Below are positions 53,380 to 62,272 of a stretch of DNA of 64,000 nt, in pieces (position 1 is the stretch's first letter; each line of letters begins with the position of its first letter). This stretch comes from Oleiharenicola sp. GTDB lineage: Bacteria > Verrucomicrobiota > Verrucomicrobiia > Opitutales > Opitutaceae. The stretch is from assembly GCA_025363455.1 (NCBI GenBank), contig JANYDW010000027.1, positions 28,700 through 92,699 of the forward strand, in the 5' to 3' direction. The notes below the pieces were generated by a model. It was not told the DNA's origin. It saw nothing but the letters and a program-made list of their open reading frames with translations, and ran no database searches. A program made the translations under genes and the position numbers.

Positions 53380-54429
53380 GTGAAAGTCTTCTGCCAGTTG
53401 CTGGTCGCGTTGCTCACTCCCGGTCTGACGCTATGGGCGCAGATCCCGCCCGCGCTCCCCGCGGTGGCGCCGGGTCCGGTCACCGATGTACCGGCGCACG
53501 ACCCGGTGATGATCCGCGAGGGCGGCACCTATTATCTTTTCCACACCGGGCTGGGGATCGCCGTGTGGTCGTCACCCGACCGGGTGCACTGGACGCGCGA
53601 GAAACCGGTCTTTGCCGCCCCGCCGGCCTGGGCCGTGGCGGCCGTGCCGACCTTCAAGGGCCACGTCTGGGCGCCGGACATCAGCTATCACGCCGGCCAG
53701 TATTATCTGTATTACTCCGTCTCAGCCTTCGGCAAGAACACCTCGTGCATCGGCGTCGCCACCAATGTGACCCTCGATTCCCGGGATCCCCGTTTTCACT
53801 GGGAGGATCACGGTAAGGTGATCCAGTCGGTCCCCGGCGTGACCAACTGGAATGCGATCGATCCGAATCTGATCGCCGCGGACGACGGTACACCCTGGCT
53901 GGTCTTCGGCTCGTTTTGGGAGGGACTGAAGCTGGTCAAGCTCACCCCTGATCGTCTCGCGCTGGCGGAACCCATCGACCATCTGCCAACCCTCGCCAGT
54001 CGCCAAACCGACCCGACGGCGCCGAATCCGCCCGCCACGACTGGCAACCCCGTGGACGCCGGAGGCAACGCGATCGAGGCGCCCTTCATTTTTAAACACG
54101 GGGAGCAGTATTATCTTTTCGCCTCGATCGACTACTGCTGCCGCGGCGCGCAGAGCACGTACAAGATGATTGTGGGCCGCGCGAAAGCCCTCGCCGGTCC
54201 GTACACCGACCGGGCCGGCGTTCCGCTGGCGCGGGGTGGCGGGACGATTTTGCTCGCGGGCGATGCGAAGTGGTATGGCGTCGGCCACTGCGCGGTCTGC
54301 ACTTTCGATGGCGTGGACTATCTTGTCTTTCACGGCTACGATGCCTCGGATGAGAAGGCGCGGTCAAAGCTGCGGATTGCCCCGCTGACGTGGGACGCGG
54401 AGGGTTGGCCGGTGGTGGGTGGGCCTTAA
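53380..54429 (+). CDS. Arabinan endo-1,5-alpha-L-arabinanase, GH43
   Basis: This 349-residue protein starts at GTG 53380 with a signal peptide (MKVFCQLLVALLTPGLTLWA). The five-bladed propeller has the GH43 catalytic set: base Asp in AHDPVMIREG near residue 40, pKa-modulating Asp in WNAIDPNLI near 160, and acid Glu in IEAPFIFKHG near 233. HVWAPDISYHAGQYYLYYSV and YYLFASIDYCCRG are typical of endo-arabinanases. It should cut the alpha-1,5 backbone of pectic arabinan, giving substrates to the two GH51 enzymes. The foreign restriction-modification genes begin 23 bases after its stop. Confidence 0.92.
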   Translation: MKVFCQLLVALLTPGLTLWAQIPPALPAVAPGPVTDVPAHDPVMIREGGTYYLFHTGLGIAVWSSPDRVHWTREKPVFAAPPAWAVAAVPTFKGHVWAPDISYHAGQYYLYYSVSAFGKNTSCIGVATNVTLDSRDPRFHWEDHGKVIQSVPGVTNWNAIDPNLIAADDGTPWLVFGSFWEGLKLVKLTPDRLALAEPIDHLPTLASRQTDPTAPNPPATTGNPVDAGGNAIEAPFIFKHGEQYYLFASIDYCCRGAQSTYKMIVGRAKALAGPYTDRAGVPLARGGGTILLAGDAKWYGVGHCAVCTFDGVDYLVFHGYDASDEKARSKLRIAPLTWDAEGWPVVGGP

Positions 54430-54452
54430 ATACCGGCTCCTTAGATAGGAGG

Positions 54453-55067
54453 TCAGTTTGTGAGTGATCTCCGTCTAAATGAATGCCCATCCATACCCTT
54501 TGGAATTAGTGCTATCTTGTTTGATGTTTGATCATAGGAAACCGCAAACACAGCGAGTGATCCTTTGATGGCCTTGAGTTGCCGATAAACTGGAAAGTAA
54601 GGTGCGAGCTCCTTGTAGTTTCCGATCCGTTGGGTCAGGTAACGGTAGAGATCTCGATCGGGTAAAATAAGCACGCCTCCTGCAAGGTGTCCTTCCAAAA
54701 TGCCCATGCACATCTTGTTTAGTGCGCGATGCGAGCTGGAGATGTTACCCGTTTCCCACTCAGCAGCAAATTGCCGTCCGTCGGACAATGGTTTCAGTGC
54801 GTCTACTTTACCCGGCCCGAGACCCTTTGCTAGCACGGGCCTGTCCTCCAGTTTCCATCCGAGGCGCTTCAATTTCTGCATGAAGCCCACCTTGATGGGA
54901 AGGACTCCGTTGCCGTCTACGACTGGGCATATTGTGAATTTACGCGATTTCTCGGGCCAAACTACATTGCCGATGGCGCTCCGAACATCGTCCAAGCAAT
55001 CTGCAATTTCCTTCGAAAGACCTGTTAGGCTGCTTCCGAGAAGCACTTCTTCATGGACAAGCTTCAT
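54453..55067 (-). CDS. Type II restriction endonuclease, BglII/BamHI-like
   Basis: This 204-residue protein carries DALKPLSDGRQFAAEWETGN, giving the D...ExE metal-binding centre, followed by ISSSHRALNKMCMGI and VLILPDRDLYRYLTQRIGN. These match the BglII/BamHI group of PD-(D/E)xK enzymes, which recognise sites with a GATC centre; the exact site cannot be read from sequence alone. The ATG at 55067 overlaps the TGA of the controller gene (55064-55067), so both are co-translated. The DNA is visibly AT-richer than the flanking glycosidase genes, a sign of horizontal transfer. Confidence 0.87.
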   Translation of the reverse strand: MKLVHEEVLLGSSLTGLSKEIADCLDDVRSAIGNVVWPEKSRKFTICPVVDGNGVLPIKVGFMQKLKRLGWKLEDRPVLAKGLGPGKVDALKPLSDGRQFAAEWETGNISSSHRALNKMCMGILEGHLAGGVLILPDRDLYRYLTQRIGNYKELAPYFPVYRQLKAIKGSLAVFAVSYDQTSNKIALIPKGMDGHSFRRRSLTN

Positions 55068-55363
55068 GGAGACGCCTCCGTTTCAGTAGCTAATTCCTGT
55101 TCAAGGCGCCGAACTATGTCTGTAGCCGACAGTTTTGATGCTGAGGCAATTCGGAATAGAGTGAAAAGCGAGACGCCCTTCTCGCCGCGTTCGACCGCAT
55201 ACAAAAAGGCTCGATCCAGTCCCGAATGTTGGGCAGTTCGTGTCGGATTGAAGTCATCAGATCCGCGGAGCTTTGCCAGCACACGACCAAAGACCCGGTT
55301 CAGTGTTGCTTCGTCAATGTGCGTACCCCCAAGCCAAAGTAGTCGTTCATCATGCTTGTCCAT
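55064..55363 (-). CDS. Controller (C) protein, XRE-type helix-turn-helix
   Basis: This 99-residue protein has an XRE-like helix-turn-helix: RVFGRVLAKLRGSDD, TRTAQHSGLDRAFLYAVERG, SLFTLFRIASASKLSATDIV. The AVERG turn and length are typical of C proteins that time restriction-gene expression after entry into a new host. It is first in the C-R operon, with C-boxes 31-54 bases upstream. By analogy with PvuII-type systems it should activate and later repress its own operon and possibly limit the methylase gene. Confidence 0.87.
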   Translation of the reverse strand: MDKHDERLLWLGGTHIDEATLNRVFGRVLAKLRGSDDFNPTRTAQHSGLDRAFLYAVERGEKGVSLFTLFRIASASKLSATDIVRRLEQELATETEASP

Positions 55364-55393
55364 GCGGACAGCCTAGCTTGTTACTGTTCATAT

Positions 55394-55417
55394 GACTGTA
55401 GTCTATTGACTACTTTC
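55394..55417. promoter_or_regulatory. C-boxes between controller and methylase genes
   Basis: GACTGTAGTC (55394-55403) matches the canonical GACT..AGTC C-box. After a 4-base spacer TATT comes a second, weaker box GACTACTTTC (55408-55417). Two half-operators with one strong and one weak box are the hallmark of C-protein autoregulation. The site is placed between the divergent starts at 55363 and 55462. Confidence 0.75.
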
Positions 55418-55461
55418 TGAAAAACCTCAGTCTCGCCCAATTACCCCGATTCACTCAATTT

Positions 55462-56511
55462 ATGACTATGTCTGCTAACAAGCCGATCTCGGCTAATCAC
55501 CGCACTGCTTTGGGAGCCCTATATCGGGGCGATTGCTTGGATGTGCTGTCATCGCTTGCCACGGGGTCGGTTGATTTGATCTTTGCGGATCCACCTTTTA
55601 ATCTCGGCAAGTCTTACGCATCCGGCATGGACGACGACATTTCGGAGGCAAGATACCTCACTTGGTGTAAGACTTGGATTGACGCATGCGTGCGCGTGCT
55701 GAAACCAGGTGGCAGCTTCTTTCTCTATAATTTGCCGAAATGGAATTTGGCTCTGGGCGCCTATCTGAACGAACGACTAACGTTTCGTCATCTGATCGCG
55801 ATTGAAATGACCTACACGCTGCCGATCGGGGGCAGGCTATATCCTAGCCACTATTCTTTGCTGTATTACTGCAAAGGAGCGCGGCCTAACACGTTCACAC
55901 CAGACCGGGTTGCGATGGGAACTTGCCCTCACTGTTCGCGGGAGTTGAAGGACTACGGCGGCTATAAGGACAAAATGAACCCCGCCGGCATCAACTTGGG
56001 TGACGTTTGGAAGGACATACCACCAGTACGACATCCGAAATTTAAGCGGCGCAGTGATGCGAACGAATTGTCCATTAAGCTGCTTGATCGCGTGATCACT
56101 ATGGCCTCGCGCCCGGGTGATCTCGTCGTTGACCCTTTCGGCGGTTCGGGCAGCACCTACGCGGTAGCCGAGATCAAGGGACGTCGGTGGATCGGTATGG
56201 AGCTAGGTCCTGTTGATCAAATTATTGCTAGGTTGGACTCCCGAAATCTAACTATCGAGCAAGGCTATTTGGATGAGCACCGTCACGAATTGAATGCGCT
56301 TTTCCCTCCTGCTGTATTGGCCGCCCGTAAGCAGCGTGGTTTGTGGACCCCAGGCAATATTCCCAAAGGCAATCCGCGTCGGCGCGTGGAGGGAGCTGAG
56401 GTTCAGCAATCCGAACTCATCTTACTGGAATCTGCTGGCGAATATCTTCCAAAGAAGCGGATAGTGACCAAGTTGCCTAAAAAACGAATTAAATCGCGCA
56501 AATCTGCCTAA
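55462..56511 (+). CDS. Type II DNA methyltransferase (beta class, DPPF)
   Basis: This 349-residue enzyme has motif IV (LIFADPPFNLGKSYASG) near residue 50 and motif X/I later (VVDPFGGSGSTYAVAEI, near 215), the beta-class order. A CPHC cysteine pair with a partner region (GTCPHCSRELKDYGG) may bind zinc. DPPF in motif IV favours N6-adenine methylation, though N4-cytosine is possible. A lysine-rich tail ends the protein. It is divergent from the C and R genes and completes the restriction-modification system. Codon use is AT-richer than the host genes. Confidence 0.92.
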   Translation: MTMSANKPISANHRTALGALYRGDCLDVLSSLATGSVDLIFADPPFNLGKSYASGMDDDISEARYLTWCKTWIDACVRVLKPGGSFFLYNLPKWNLALGAYLNERLTFRHLIAIEMTYTLPIGGRLYPSHYSLLYYCKGARPNTFTPDRVAMGTCPHCSRELKDYGGYKDKMNPAGINLGDVWKDIPPVRHPKFKRRSDANELSIKLLDRVITMASRPGDLVVDPFGGSGSTYAVAEIKGRRWIGMELGPVDQIIARLDSRNLTIEQGYLDEHRHELNALFPPAVLAARKQRGLWTPGNIPKGNPRRRVEGAEVQQSELILLESAGEYLPKKRIVTKLPKKRIKSRKSA

Positions 56512-56527
56512 TCAATTGCGGAAATAA

Positions 56528-56757
56528 TTAGGCAGCAGCCACCCCCGCCATCAGTCGCATGAGAGTCGCCTCGCTGAAATCTGCGCGCTGCACCTCGCCC
56601 GCGAGGCGGCCTTCGCGCATCACGAGGATGCGGCGGCAGAGGCCGATGAGCTCGGGGAGTTCGGAGGAGACGACGAGCAGGGCCTTGCCCTCGCAGGCGA
56701 GTTCGTCGAGCAGCTGGTAGATTTTGGCCTTGGTGCCGACGTCCACGCCGCGCGCTT
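56528..56757 (-). pseudogene. 3' fragment of a sugar ABC-transporter ATPase gene
   Basis: The fragment encodes VDVGTKAKIYQLLDELACEG, LLVVSSELPELIGLCRRILV and FSEATLMRLMAGVAAA, nearly identical to the last 75 residues of the intact ATPase at 62273-63763. Homology begins at the RGVDVG motif and runs to the stop; upstream sequence is unrelated. It starts 16 bases after the methylase gene. This suggests the intact gene, or a second copy, was present here before a rearrangement linked to the restriction-modification insertion. Confidence 0.85.
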
Positions 56758-56860
56758 GGGGTAGGTAGGATAGACCAAATCCCGCTGGTTTTCGTCGTAG
56801 AGGATACAGAGACCACCCAGCCACGGTCTCGAATTTCACCTCGGCAGATCTTTGCTTTCA

Positions 56861-57547
56861 ATGCCTCACGACAAGTTGCACCCACCTTCACCCGCCGAAA
56901 ATGTTGCTGAATTCCTGGCCGACCGGGAGGGCTTGGCCGGAGGGGCGAGGGAACGTTTCCGGCGCCTGCTCCACGAATACGGGGGCTTTCGGGATACTTC
57001 CGTTCCGGGAAGTTCGCGCACTCCCATCCTTGGCTCACTGCTTCTCGCGCTTTCCGGATTGGCTTTGGACTATCCCGTTCGGTGGAGCGACGGCCTCGTG
57101 TGGGTCGGGTATGCGTTGCTCTCAGCCGGCCTGATCTGGCGTCTCCGCCGGGAGCACACCAACCTCCGGCGCTTCGATCGTGAGACTGACTGGGAGGCCT
57201 ACTGCCTCTTTCTAAGACCGGTTATCCTGAGCGATCACCCGGGCCTGCTGGATCGAAACGCGACGGATCGCGGGCAGAAAGCCGGAGGATCCCCGGTCAA
57301 TCCCAGCCCTCTGCTCCGGAGCCTGGTCCATGAGCGTGGGCCGGACTTCTGGTGGTCCGCCCTGCTGGGCCTGTGGGGTGGCATGGCGGCCCTGCTGGTG
57401 ACCCATGTGGCTGTAACGGCAACGAGCTGGCTGGGCTCGATCACCTTTCTGGCCGGCGGTCTGCTGCTCGGTCTGGTTACGTGGCGTCTCTGGCGGCGGT
57501 TCGCCTACGTCATGGTGAAATCAGACTCGCGTTTAGTCGGTCCATGA
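56861..57547 (+). CDS. Membrane protein of unknown function
   Basis: The product is about 228 residues from ATG 56861 (a TTG at 56852 is an alternative). It shows a soluble N-terminus (ENVAEFLADREGLAGGARER), two membrane helices (TPILGSLLLALSGLALDY, GLVWVGYALLSAGLIWRL), a cytoplasmic loop and two more (WSALLGLWGGMAALLVTHVA, SITFLAGGLLLGLVTWRLW). I recognise no family. GC and codon style resemble host genes. It lies between the ABC fragment and the sigma factor gene. Confidence 0.6.
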   Translation: MPHDKLHPPSPAENVAEFLADREGLAGGARERFRRLLHEYGGFRDTSVPGSSRTPILGSLLLALSGLALDYPVRWSDGLVWVGYALLSAGLIWRLRREHTNLRRFDRETDWEAYCLFLRPVILSDHPGLLDRNATDRGQKAGGSPVNPSPLLRSLVHERGPDFWWSALLGLWGGMAALLVTHVAVTATSWLGSITFLAGGLLLGLVTWRLWRRFAYVMVKSDSRLVGP

Positions 57548-57767
57548 GCGGCGAGCGTGCATCCGCGGAACCGCGCGCTGACCTGGCCGGGGAATTTCGC
57601 TCCTATTTTGGTAAGACGCAGGGTGCCCGGGTTCGGACTAGGGATTTTCGATTATTTGTCCCGGGAGGGCTTTCCGCGTAACACGATGCTGGACAGGCGC
57701 AAGTTGCGGACTAAAAACAGCGTGACTGCCAAGCCCAGTCCTTCGCACGACCCGGCGAAGATACCCC

Positions 57768-58343
57768 ATGCCACCCGTTGAAGAACTTCATTGGTTTGAT
57801 ACCGAGGTAAGACCGTGCGAACCCGCCTTGCGCGCTTACCTGCAAAAGCGCTTCCCCGCGCTTTCGGATCACGACGACTTGGTGCAGGAAGCCTACGTCA
57901 GGCTGCTGCGCGCGCGGCGGGAGGGGCGCATCACGAGCGCAAAGGTTTTTCTGTTTACCGTCACGCGCAACCTGGCGATCGACATGTTTCGCCGCCGCCG
58001 CCATGCCTCCGCCCACGAGCCGATTTCAGACCTGGTGGATCAACGGGCACTGGACGAGCCCGTCGATTTTGTGGCGGCCTCCGAGCACCAGCGCCGGCTG
58101 GATGCGTTGCTCGAGGCCGTCGTCGCGCTGCCTGAGCGTTGCCGCATGGTGATGATGCTCCGTCATCTCGACGGGCTCTCTTACAAGGAAATCGCCGACC
58201 GCCTCGGGATCTCCGCGAATACCGTGAGGGTGCACATGGTTAAGGGCGTGAAGGACTGCACGGTCTTTTTCCGGAAGCAGGGATTGCTCGACGGGGTCGG
58301 CGAGCCCGCATCAGCCGTCCGAGTGGAGGAAACGGCCCCATGA
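57768..58343 (+). CDS. ECF sigma factor, FecI-like
   Basis: This 191-residue protein has region 2 (LRAYLQKRFPALSDHDDLVQ, EAYVRLLRAR, NLAIDMFRRRR) and region 4 (LPERCRMVMMLRHLDGLSYK, EIADRLGISANTVRVHMVKG), the FecI-like pattern. It directs transcription of outer-membrane receptor genes in response to an extracellular signal relayed by FecR. It overlaps fecR by ATGA (58340-58343). The gap 57548-57767 before it holds the probable promoter but no clear -35/-10 pair. Confidence 0.9.
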   Translation: MPPVEELHWFDTEVRPCEPALRAYLQKRFPALSDHDDLVQEAYVRLLRARREGRITSAKVFLFTVTRNLAIDMFRRRRHASAHEPISDLVDQRALDEPVDFVAASEHQRRLDALLEAVVALPERCRMVMMLRHLDGLSYKEIADRLGISANTVRVHMVKGVKDCTVFFRKQGLLDGVGEPASAVRVEETAP

Positions 58344-59383
58344 ATCCCACCGAAGCCAATGATCTTGAGGCCGGGCGCGAAGAAGATGCGGCCGGGTGGT
58401 TGCTGGAACGGGAGGACGGATTCGCGCCGGGCCGCGCTGAAGCCTTTGCCGCCTGGCGCGGCGGGGATCAACGAAATGCCGCTGCGTTCGCCCGGGTGGA
58501 GCGCACCCTGGCGATCCTGGATGAGATGCCCGCCGTGCGCGGGCCTCTGGAGGTCCGGGTCGGGCCTGCGGCCAGGGAGGAAGCGCGGGTGAAGTCGCCG
58601 GTTCGTGCAACCGATTTCCGCCGTTGGGCCTGGGTGACCGGCATGGCTGCCGCCGTGGTCATCGGTGCTTCGACTTGGCGGGCGCTGCAATCGCCGACTG
58701 CCGCGGCCCAGGTCTACGAAGCAATCGGAACCGACCCGCGGCGCGTTTCTTTGGCGGACGGTTCGGTGGTCGACCTCAACTCGAACAGTCGCGTGGAGGT
58801 TCAATTCTCCGAGGGCGAGCGTCACGTGACCCTGGTCACGGGCGAGGCGCATTTCCAGGTGGCGCACAATCAGGCCCGACCGTTCATTGTCGCCGCCCAC
58901 GGGATTTCGGTGCGGGCGGTCGGCACGGCCTTCGATGTCCGCCTGGCGGGCGACCACGTCGACGTGCTGGTGGTGGAGGGCAAGGTGGAAGTGGCCCACG
59001 AGGCGGCCGGGATGTTCTCCGCGGCAAAGAAAACCCCGCTGGTTCCGTTGCTGGTGGCGGGCGAGAGAACCCAGGTCGACGTGCGCAGCGAGGCGACGGC
59101 GCGCGTCGAGGAGATCGCCCCGGGGGAGGCGCACGCTTTGCTCTCCTGGCAGAACCGGATGACGAGCTTCGTCGACGTTCCGCTGCGCGAAATGGTGGAC
59201 CGGATCAACCGCTGCAATGCGTTGCAACTCGTCATCGGCGATCCGCAGCTGGGCGACCGGAAGGTGGGTGGCGTCATCGACCTAAGCCAGGTCACCGCTT
59301 TCGTCCGCTTGTTGGAGCAGGAGGGCGACATCATCGCCGATCGCGGGGCCGACGGGAAAATTGTTCTGCGCCGCGCCCGGTGA
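58340..59383 (+). CDS. FecR-like anti-sigma/sigma regulator
   Basis: This 347-residue protein has an N-terminal sigma-binding DUF4880-like part (AAGWLLEREDGFAPGRAEAF), a membrane helix (WAWVTGMAAAVVIGASTWRA at about 95-115), a FecR domain (SLADGSVVDLNSNSRVEVQF, HVTLVTGEAHFQVAHNQARP, VRAVGTAFDVRLAGDHVDVL) and a C-terminal STN-like part (VPLREMVDRINRCNALQLVI). It spans the inner membrane, holding the sigma factor until the receptor signals. It lies between fecI and the receptor gene with short spacing, so one operon is likely. Confidence 0.92.
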   Translation: MNPTEANDLEAGREEDAAGWLLEREDGFAPGRAEAFAAWRGGDQRNAAAFARVERTLAILDEMPAVRGPLEVRVGPAAREEARVKSPVRATDFRRWAWVTGMAAAVVIGASTWRALQSPTAAAQVYEAIGTDPRRVSLADGSVVDLNSNSRVEVQFSEGERHVTLVTGEAHFQVAHNQARPFIVAAHGISVRAVGTAFDVRLAGDHVDVLVVEGKVEVAHEAAGMFSAAKKTPLVPLLVAGERTQVDVRSEATARVEEIAPGEAHALLSWQNRMTSFVDVPLREMVDRINRCNALQLVIGDPQLGDRKVGGVIDLSQVTAFVRLLEQEGDIIADRGADGKIVLRRAR

Positions 59384-59420
59384 TCGGTCATCCTCATCGA
59401 GGGCGACGGGAATTTCTTCC

Positions 59421-62189
59421 ATGCGGCTAGTCCATTTCGTTTCCGCGAGCGTTCAAGGGGTGGTCCTACTCCTCGGCATGTCGCTGCGTTTCGTTTCCAC
59501 CCCTCCGCTGCTCGGCGCCACAGTTTCATTCTGTGGCGTGGCGTCGTCGTGGGGTGCGGCGGAACCGGTGACGCCGAAGAGGAGCTACCACCTCCCGCGC
59601 GGTGACGCCGCCACGACATTAAGACAGTTCGCCACGATATCCGGATCCCCGGTTCTCTTCATGATGGACAAGGTGCAGGGCGAGCAGACGAATGCGGTGG
59701 ACGGCGAATATTCGCCGGCCGACGCGCTCAAGCTCATGCTCGCCGGCACGTCCTTGGAAATCGTGAAGGCCGCCGATTTGGAAGGACTCGTGGTCGGACG
59801 GCGGTCGGCTTCAGCGCAGCGAGAGGTGGCGGTTCGGGACCCCAACCCCCAACCCCAGACGACAAACATGACCCACCAGTCCATCCCCACCAAGATTCGC
59901 ACCTGGCTCGCCCACGCCGCCCTCGCGGTCGCCACGGTCGCGTCGGCGCAAGAAGCAGCCCCGGGCGCTCCGGAAGCCCACAAAGCCAAGGAAACGGTCC
60001 TAACCCTGGATGATTTCGTGGTTACCGCCTCCAAGACCACGGGCTATCGGGCGACGAATTCGATTTCGGCGACGGGCGTAGGAGCGGAGATTGGCAATAC
60101 GCCGAATTTTATCAGCGTCGTGACCAAGGATCTGATCAAGGACACCCGTTCTGACCTGATCCTAGACACGCTGCGCTTCGTGCCCGGCGTGGTCACCGCA
60201 CCGACCAACGAGTCCCAGCCGGCGGTCCGGGGCTTCACGGGAACCTACTCGCTGCGTAACGGTGTTTTCCGTCGCCAAAACCTGACGACCTGGAACGTCG
60301 ACCGCGTCGAGGTTATCCAAGGCCCTTCCTCGATTTTCTACAGCAACATCCGTCCGGGCGGCGTCATCAACTATCTCACCACCAAGCCGGTTCTCGGGCA
60401 GACCTTTGCCGATGTGAGCCTCGTGGGCGGCACGGATGGCTACCTTCGCTCCGAAGGGGGCTTCAACGTGGCCGCGGGGGACAAGCTGGCCATTCGCGCA
60501 GACCTGGGCTATCTCACCACCGGCAACTATCGCCGGCAGTTCGAGGAAACCCAGAGTTTCTTCAGCCTTTCCGCGCTGTGGCAGATCACCGCCAACCAGC
60601 AGTTCACGCTGGAGTTCGGTGATGAAGAGACGTGGCGGAGAAACTCGTGGAGCGAGTATATCGCGCCCTTGACGAACACGCGCTATTTCAAGAATCCGAC
60701 GGCCATTGCCTCGGGTTTGTCACTGGCAGCGTACATGGCGGCCAACTATCCCGGCCTGCCGAGATACGATACCTTCGCGGCTTTTTCTCCCCGGGCGGAT
60801 GACCCCTACGGTCGCAAATCGCCGGTGCTGACGAACAGCTACCAGCACGGGACCGACAAGCCGATCGACGTGACCTACGTCGCCAAGCTGACGGACCAAC
60901 TCGCCTTCAGCATCATCGGAAACTATGCCTATGAGGACAACGAGGGGATCAATCCCGTTTGGAGCGGGGACATCTTCGCCGACGGGACTTTCCACAGTTT
61001 TACGGCGCAGCGTTTCGTCAATGTGCGCGATTCGTTCAACCTGAATTCCCGGCTCACCTACCGCTTTGAGGCCGCGAATATCAAGAACACCCTGATGGCG
61101 GGTAACGACAACCAGTGGGTGACCCAGCGTTATCCGCAGGTGAATGGTGGCGCCAACCAGAACGGACCGACTTTCACTTACGATCCGGCCACCATGGGGG
61201 CGGGGGACGGGGCGTTTTTGGTGGCCAGCTCCCCGGTGCCTTTCAATTCCACGCGCAAGACCCTGCAATATTTCAAGGGCACGTACCTGGTTGACCAGGT
61301 TTCCCTGTTGAACGATTCCCTTTTTGGCGTCGTGGGCATGAGGTACACGGACTTTTTGCAGCAGGTGAGCTATTCCGGCAATGCAAGCGCGGTGCTGCCG
61401 ACTCCTCCGCCGGACGCGATCGCCAAGAAATGGACGCCGCAGTATGGCCTGCTCTACAAGTTCGGCCAGGGCTTGTCCGTGTTCGGCAGTTACTCGGAGT
61501 CGATCCAGCCCCAGACGCAGATCGATGCGTCCGGCAAGACGGTGCAGCCGATCCAGGGCAAAGGTTTCGACCTCGGCACGAAACTCGACCTGCTGGCGGG
61601 GGCCTTCACCGGCACCATCGACTACTTCGAGATCACGCAGGAAAACACCGCTCTTTCCGACAACGTGCAGAATGCCGCTCATGGTCTGCCCAACAACGCG
61701 ACCTTTGGCTACTACACTTACGGCAATGCCCAGAAGGTGCGGGGAGTGCAGGTCGATCTGGCGTACAATATCACCCGTGAGATCCAACTTGTGGCCGGAG
61801 CGAATCATTTCCTTGAGGCGGAAAACGTCGCCCCGCAGTCGACCGCAAACATGATCGGGGTGCCAATCGCTTACCAACCCAAGAGCATGTATACCCTCTG
61901 GGCCCGTTATCAGGCCGGCGCGGGGGACCTTAAGGGCCTCATCCTGGGCGGAGGATTCCACTACAATTCGGCTGCGCCGGTGGGCGGGACTTTTGACCAG
62001 TCCCAGCTGCTGGTCCCGGCGTTCACCGTGTTCGACGCCTTGGTGGGGTATAACACCAAGCTCTTCAATCGCCCGATGGAGTTCCGGCTGAACGTCAAGA
62101 ATCTCGGCGACAAAATCTACCGCGATGGCGCGGGTGGGTTCTACAACAACACCCGCTCGGTGTTCCTGAGCATGTCGACGCGCTTCTAA
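59421..62189 (+). CDS. TonB-dependent transducer with N-terminal STN domain and buried second signal peptide
   Basis: The product is about 922 residues from ATG 59421; a TTG at 59361 lies inside fecR. A first signal region (VLLLGMSLRFVSTPPLLG) leads to an STN signalling domain (residues about 55-130: YHLPRGDAATTLRQFATISG, GEYSPADALKLMLAGTSLEI). At ATG 59868 (residue 150) a complete second signal peptide follows, MTHQSIPTKIRTWLAHAALA then VATVASAQEA, and next the TonB box region LDDFVVTASK, plug (VEVIQGPSSIFYSNIRPGGV) and barrel ending MSTRF. The bases just before 59868 (ACCCCCAACCCCAGACGACAAAC) look like a former leader. Read as one protein it is FecA-like; two starts could also give two receptor forms. 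Confidence 0.88.
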   Translation: MRLVHFVSASVQGVVLLLGMSLRFVSTPPLLGATVSFCGVASSWGAAEPVTPKRSYHLPRGDAATTLRQFATISGSPVLFMMDKVQGEQTNAVDGEYSPADALKLMLAGTSLEIVKAADLEGLVVGRRSASAQREVAVRDPNPQPQTTNMTHQSIPTKIRTWLAHAALAVATVASAQEAAPGAPEAHKAKETVLTLDDFVVTASKTTGYRATNSISATGVGAEIGNTPNFISVVTKDLIKDTRSDLILDTLRFVPGVVTAPTNESQPAVRGFTGTYSLRNGVFRRQNLTTWNVDRVEVIQGPSSIFYSNIRPGGVINYLTTKPVLGQTFADVSLVGGTDGYLRSEGGFNVAAGDKLAIRADLGYLTTGNYRRQFEETQSFFSLSALWQITANQQFTLEFGDEETWRRNSWSEYIAPLTNTRYFKNPTAIASGLSLAAYMAANYPGLPRYDTFAAFSPRADDPYGRKSPVLTNSYQHGTDKPIDVTYVAKLTDQLAFSIIGNYAYEDNEGINPVWSGDIFADGTFHSFTAQRFVNVRDSFNLNSRLTYRFEAANIKNTLMAGNDNQWVTQRYPQVNGGANQNGPTFTYDPATMGAGDGAFLVASSPVPFNSTRKTLQYFKGTYLVDQVSLLNDSLFGVVGMRYTDFLQQVSYSGNASAVLPTPPPDAIAKKWTPQYGLLYKFGQGLSVFGSYSESIQPQTQIDASGKTVQPIQGKGFDLGTKLDLLAGAFTGTIDYFEITQENTALSDNVQNAAHGLPNNATFGYYTYGNAQKVRGVQVDLAYNITREIQLVAGANHFLEAENVAPQSTANMIGVPIAYQPKSMYTLWARYQAGAGDLKGLILGGGFHYNSAAPVGGTFDQSQLLVPAFTVFDALVGYNTKLFNRPMEFRLNVKNLGDKIYRDGAGGFYNNTRSVFLSMSTRF

Positions 62190-62206
62190 GCGGAGAGTCT
62201 CCCCGG

Positions 62207-62240
62207 ACCAAGCGCCCTGAGGTCAGTGTGCTTGGTCTTT
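62207..62240 (+). terminator. Possible terminator after the receptor gene
   Basis: ACCAAGC (62207-62213) pairs with GCTTGGT (62230-62236) around a 16-base loop and is followed by CTTT. The stem is short and the T-tract weak. Confidence 0.35.
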
Positions 62241-62272
62241 GACCGGGGTATGTTTGTTGTAGGTGGGGGCTT

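Noticed and set aside
60720..61961. Minus-strand open frame of 413 codons
   Set aside because: It is antisense to the barrel of the second TonB receptor and has no recognisable features.
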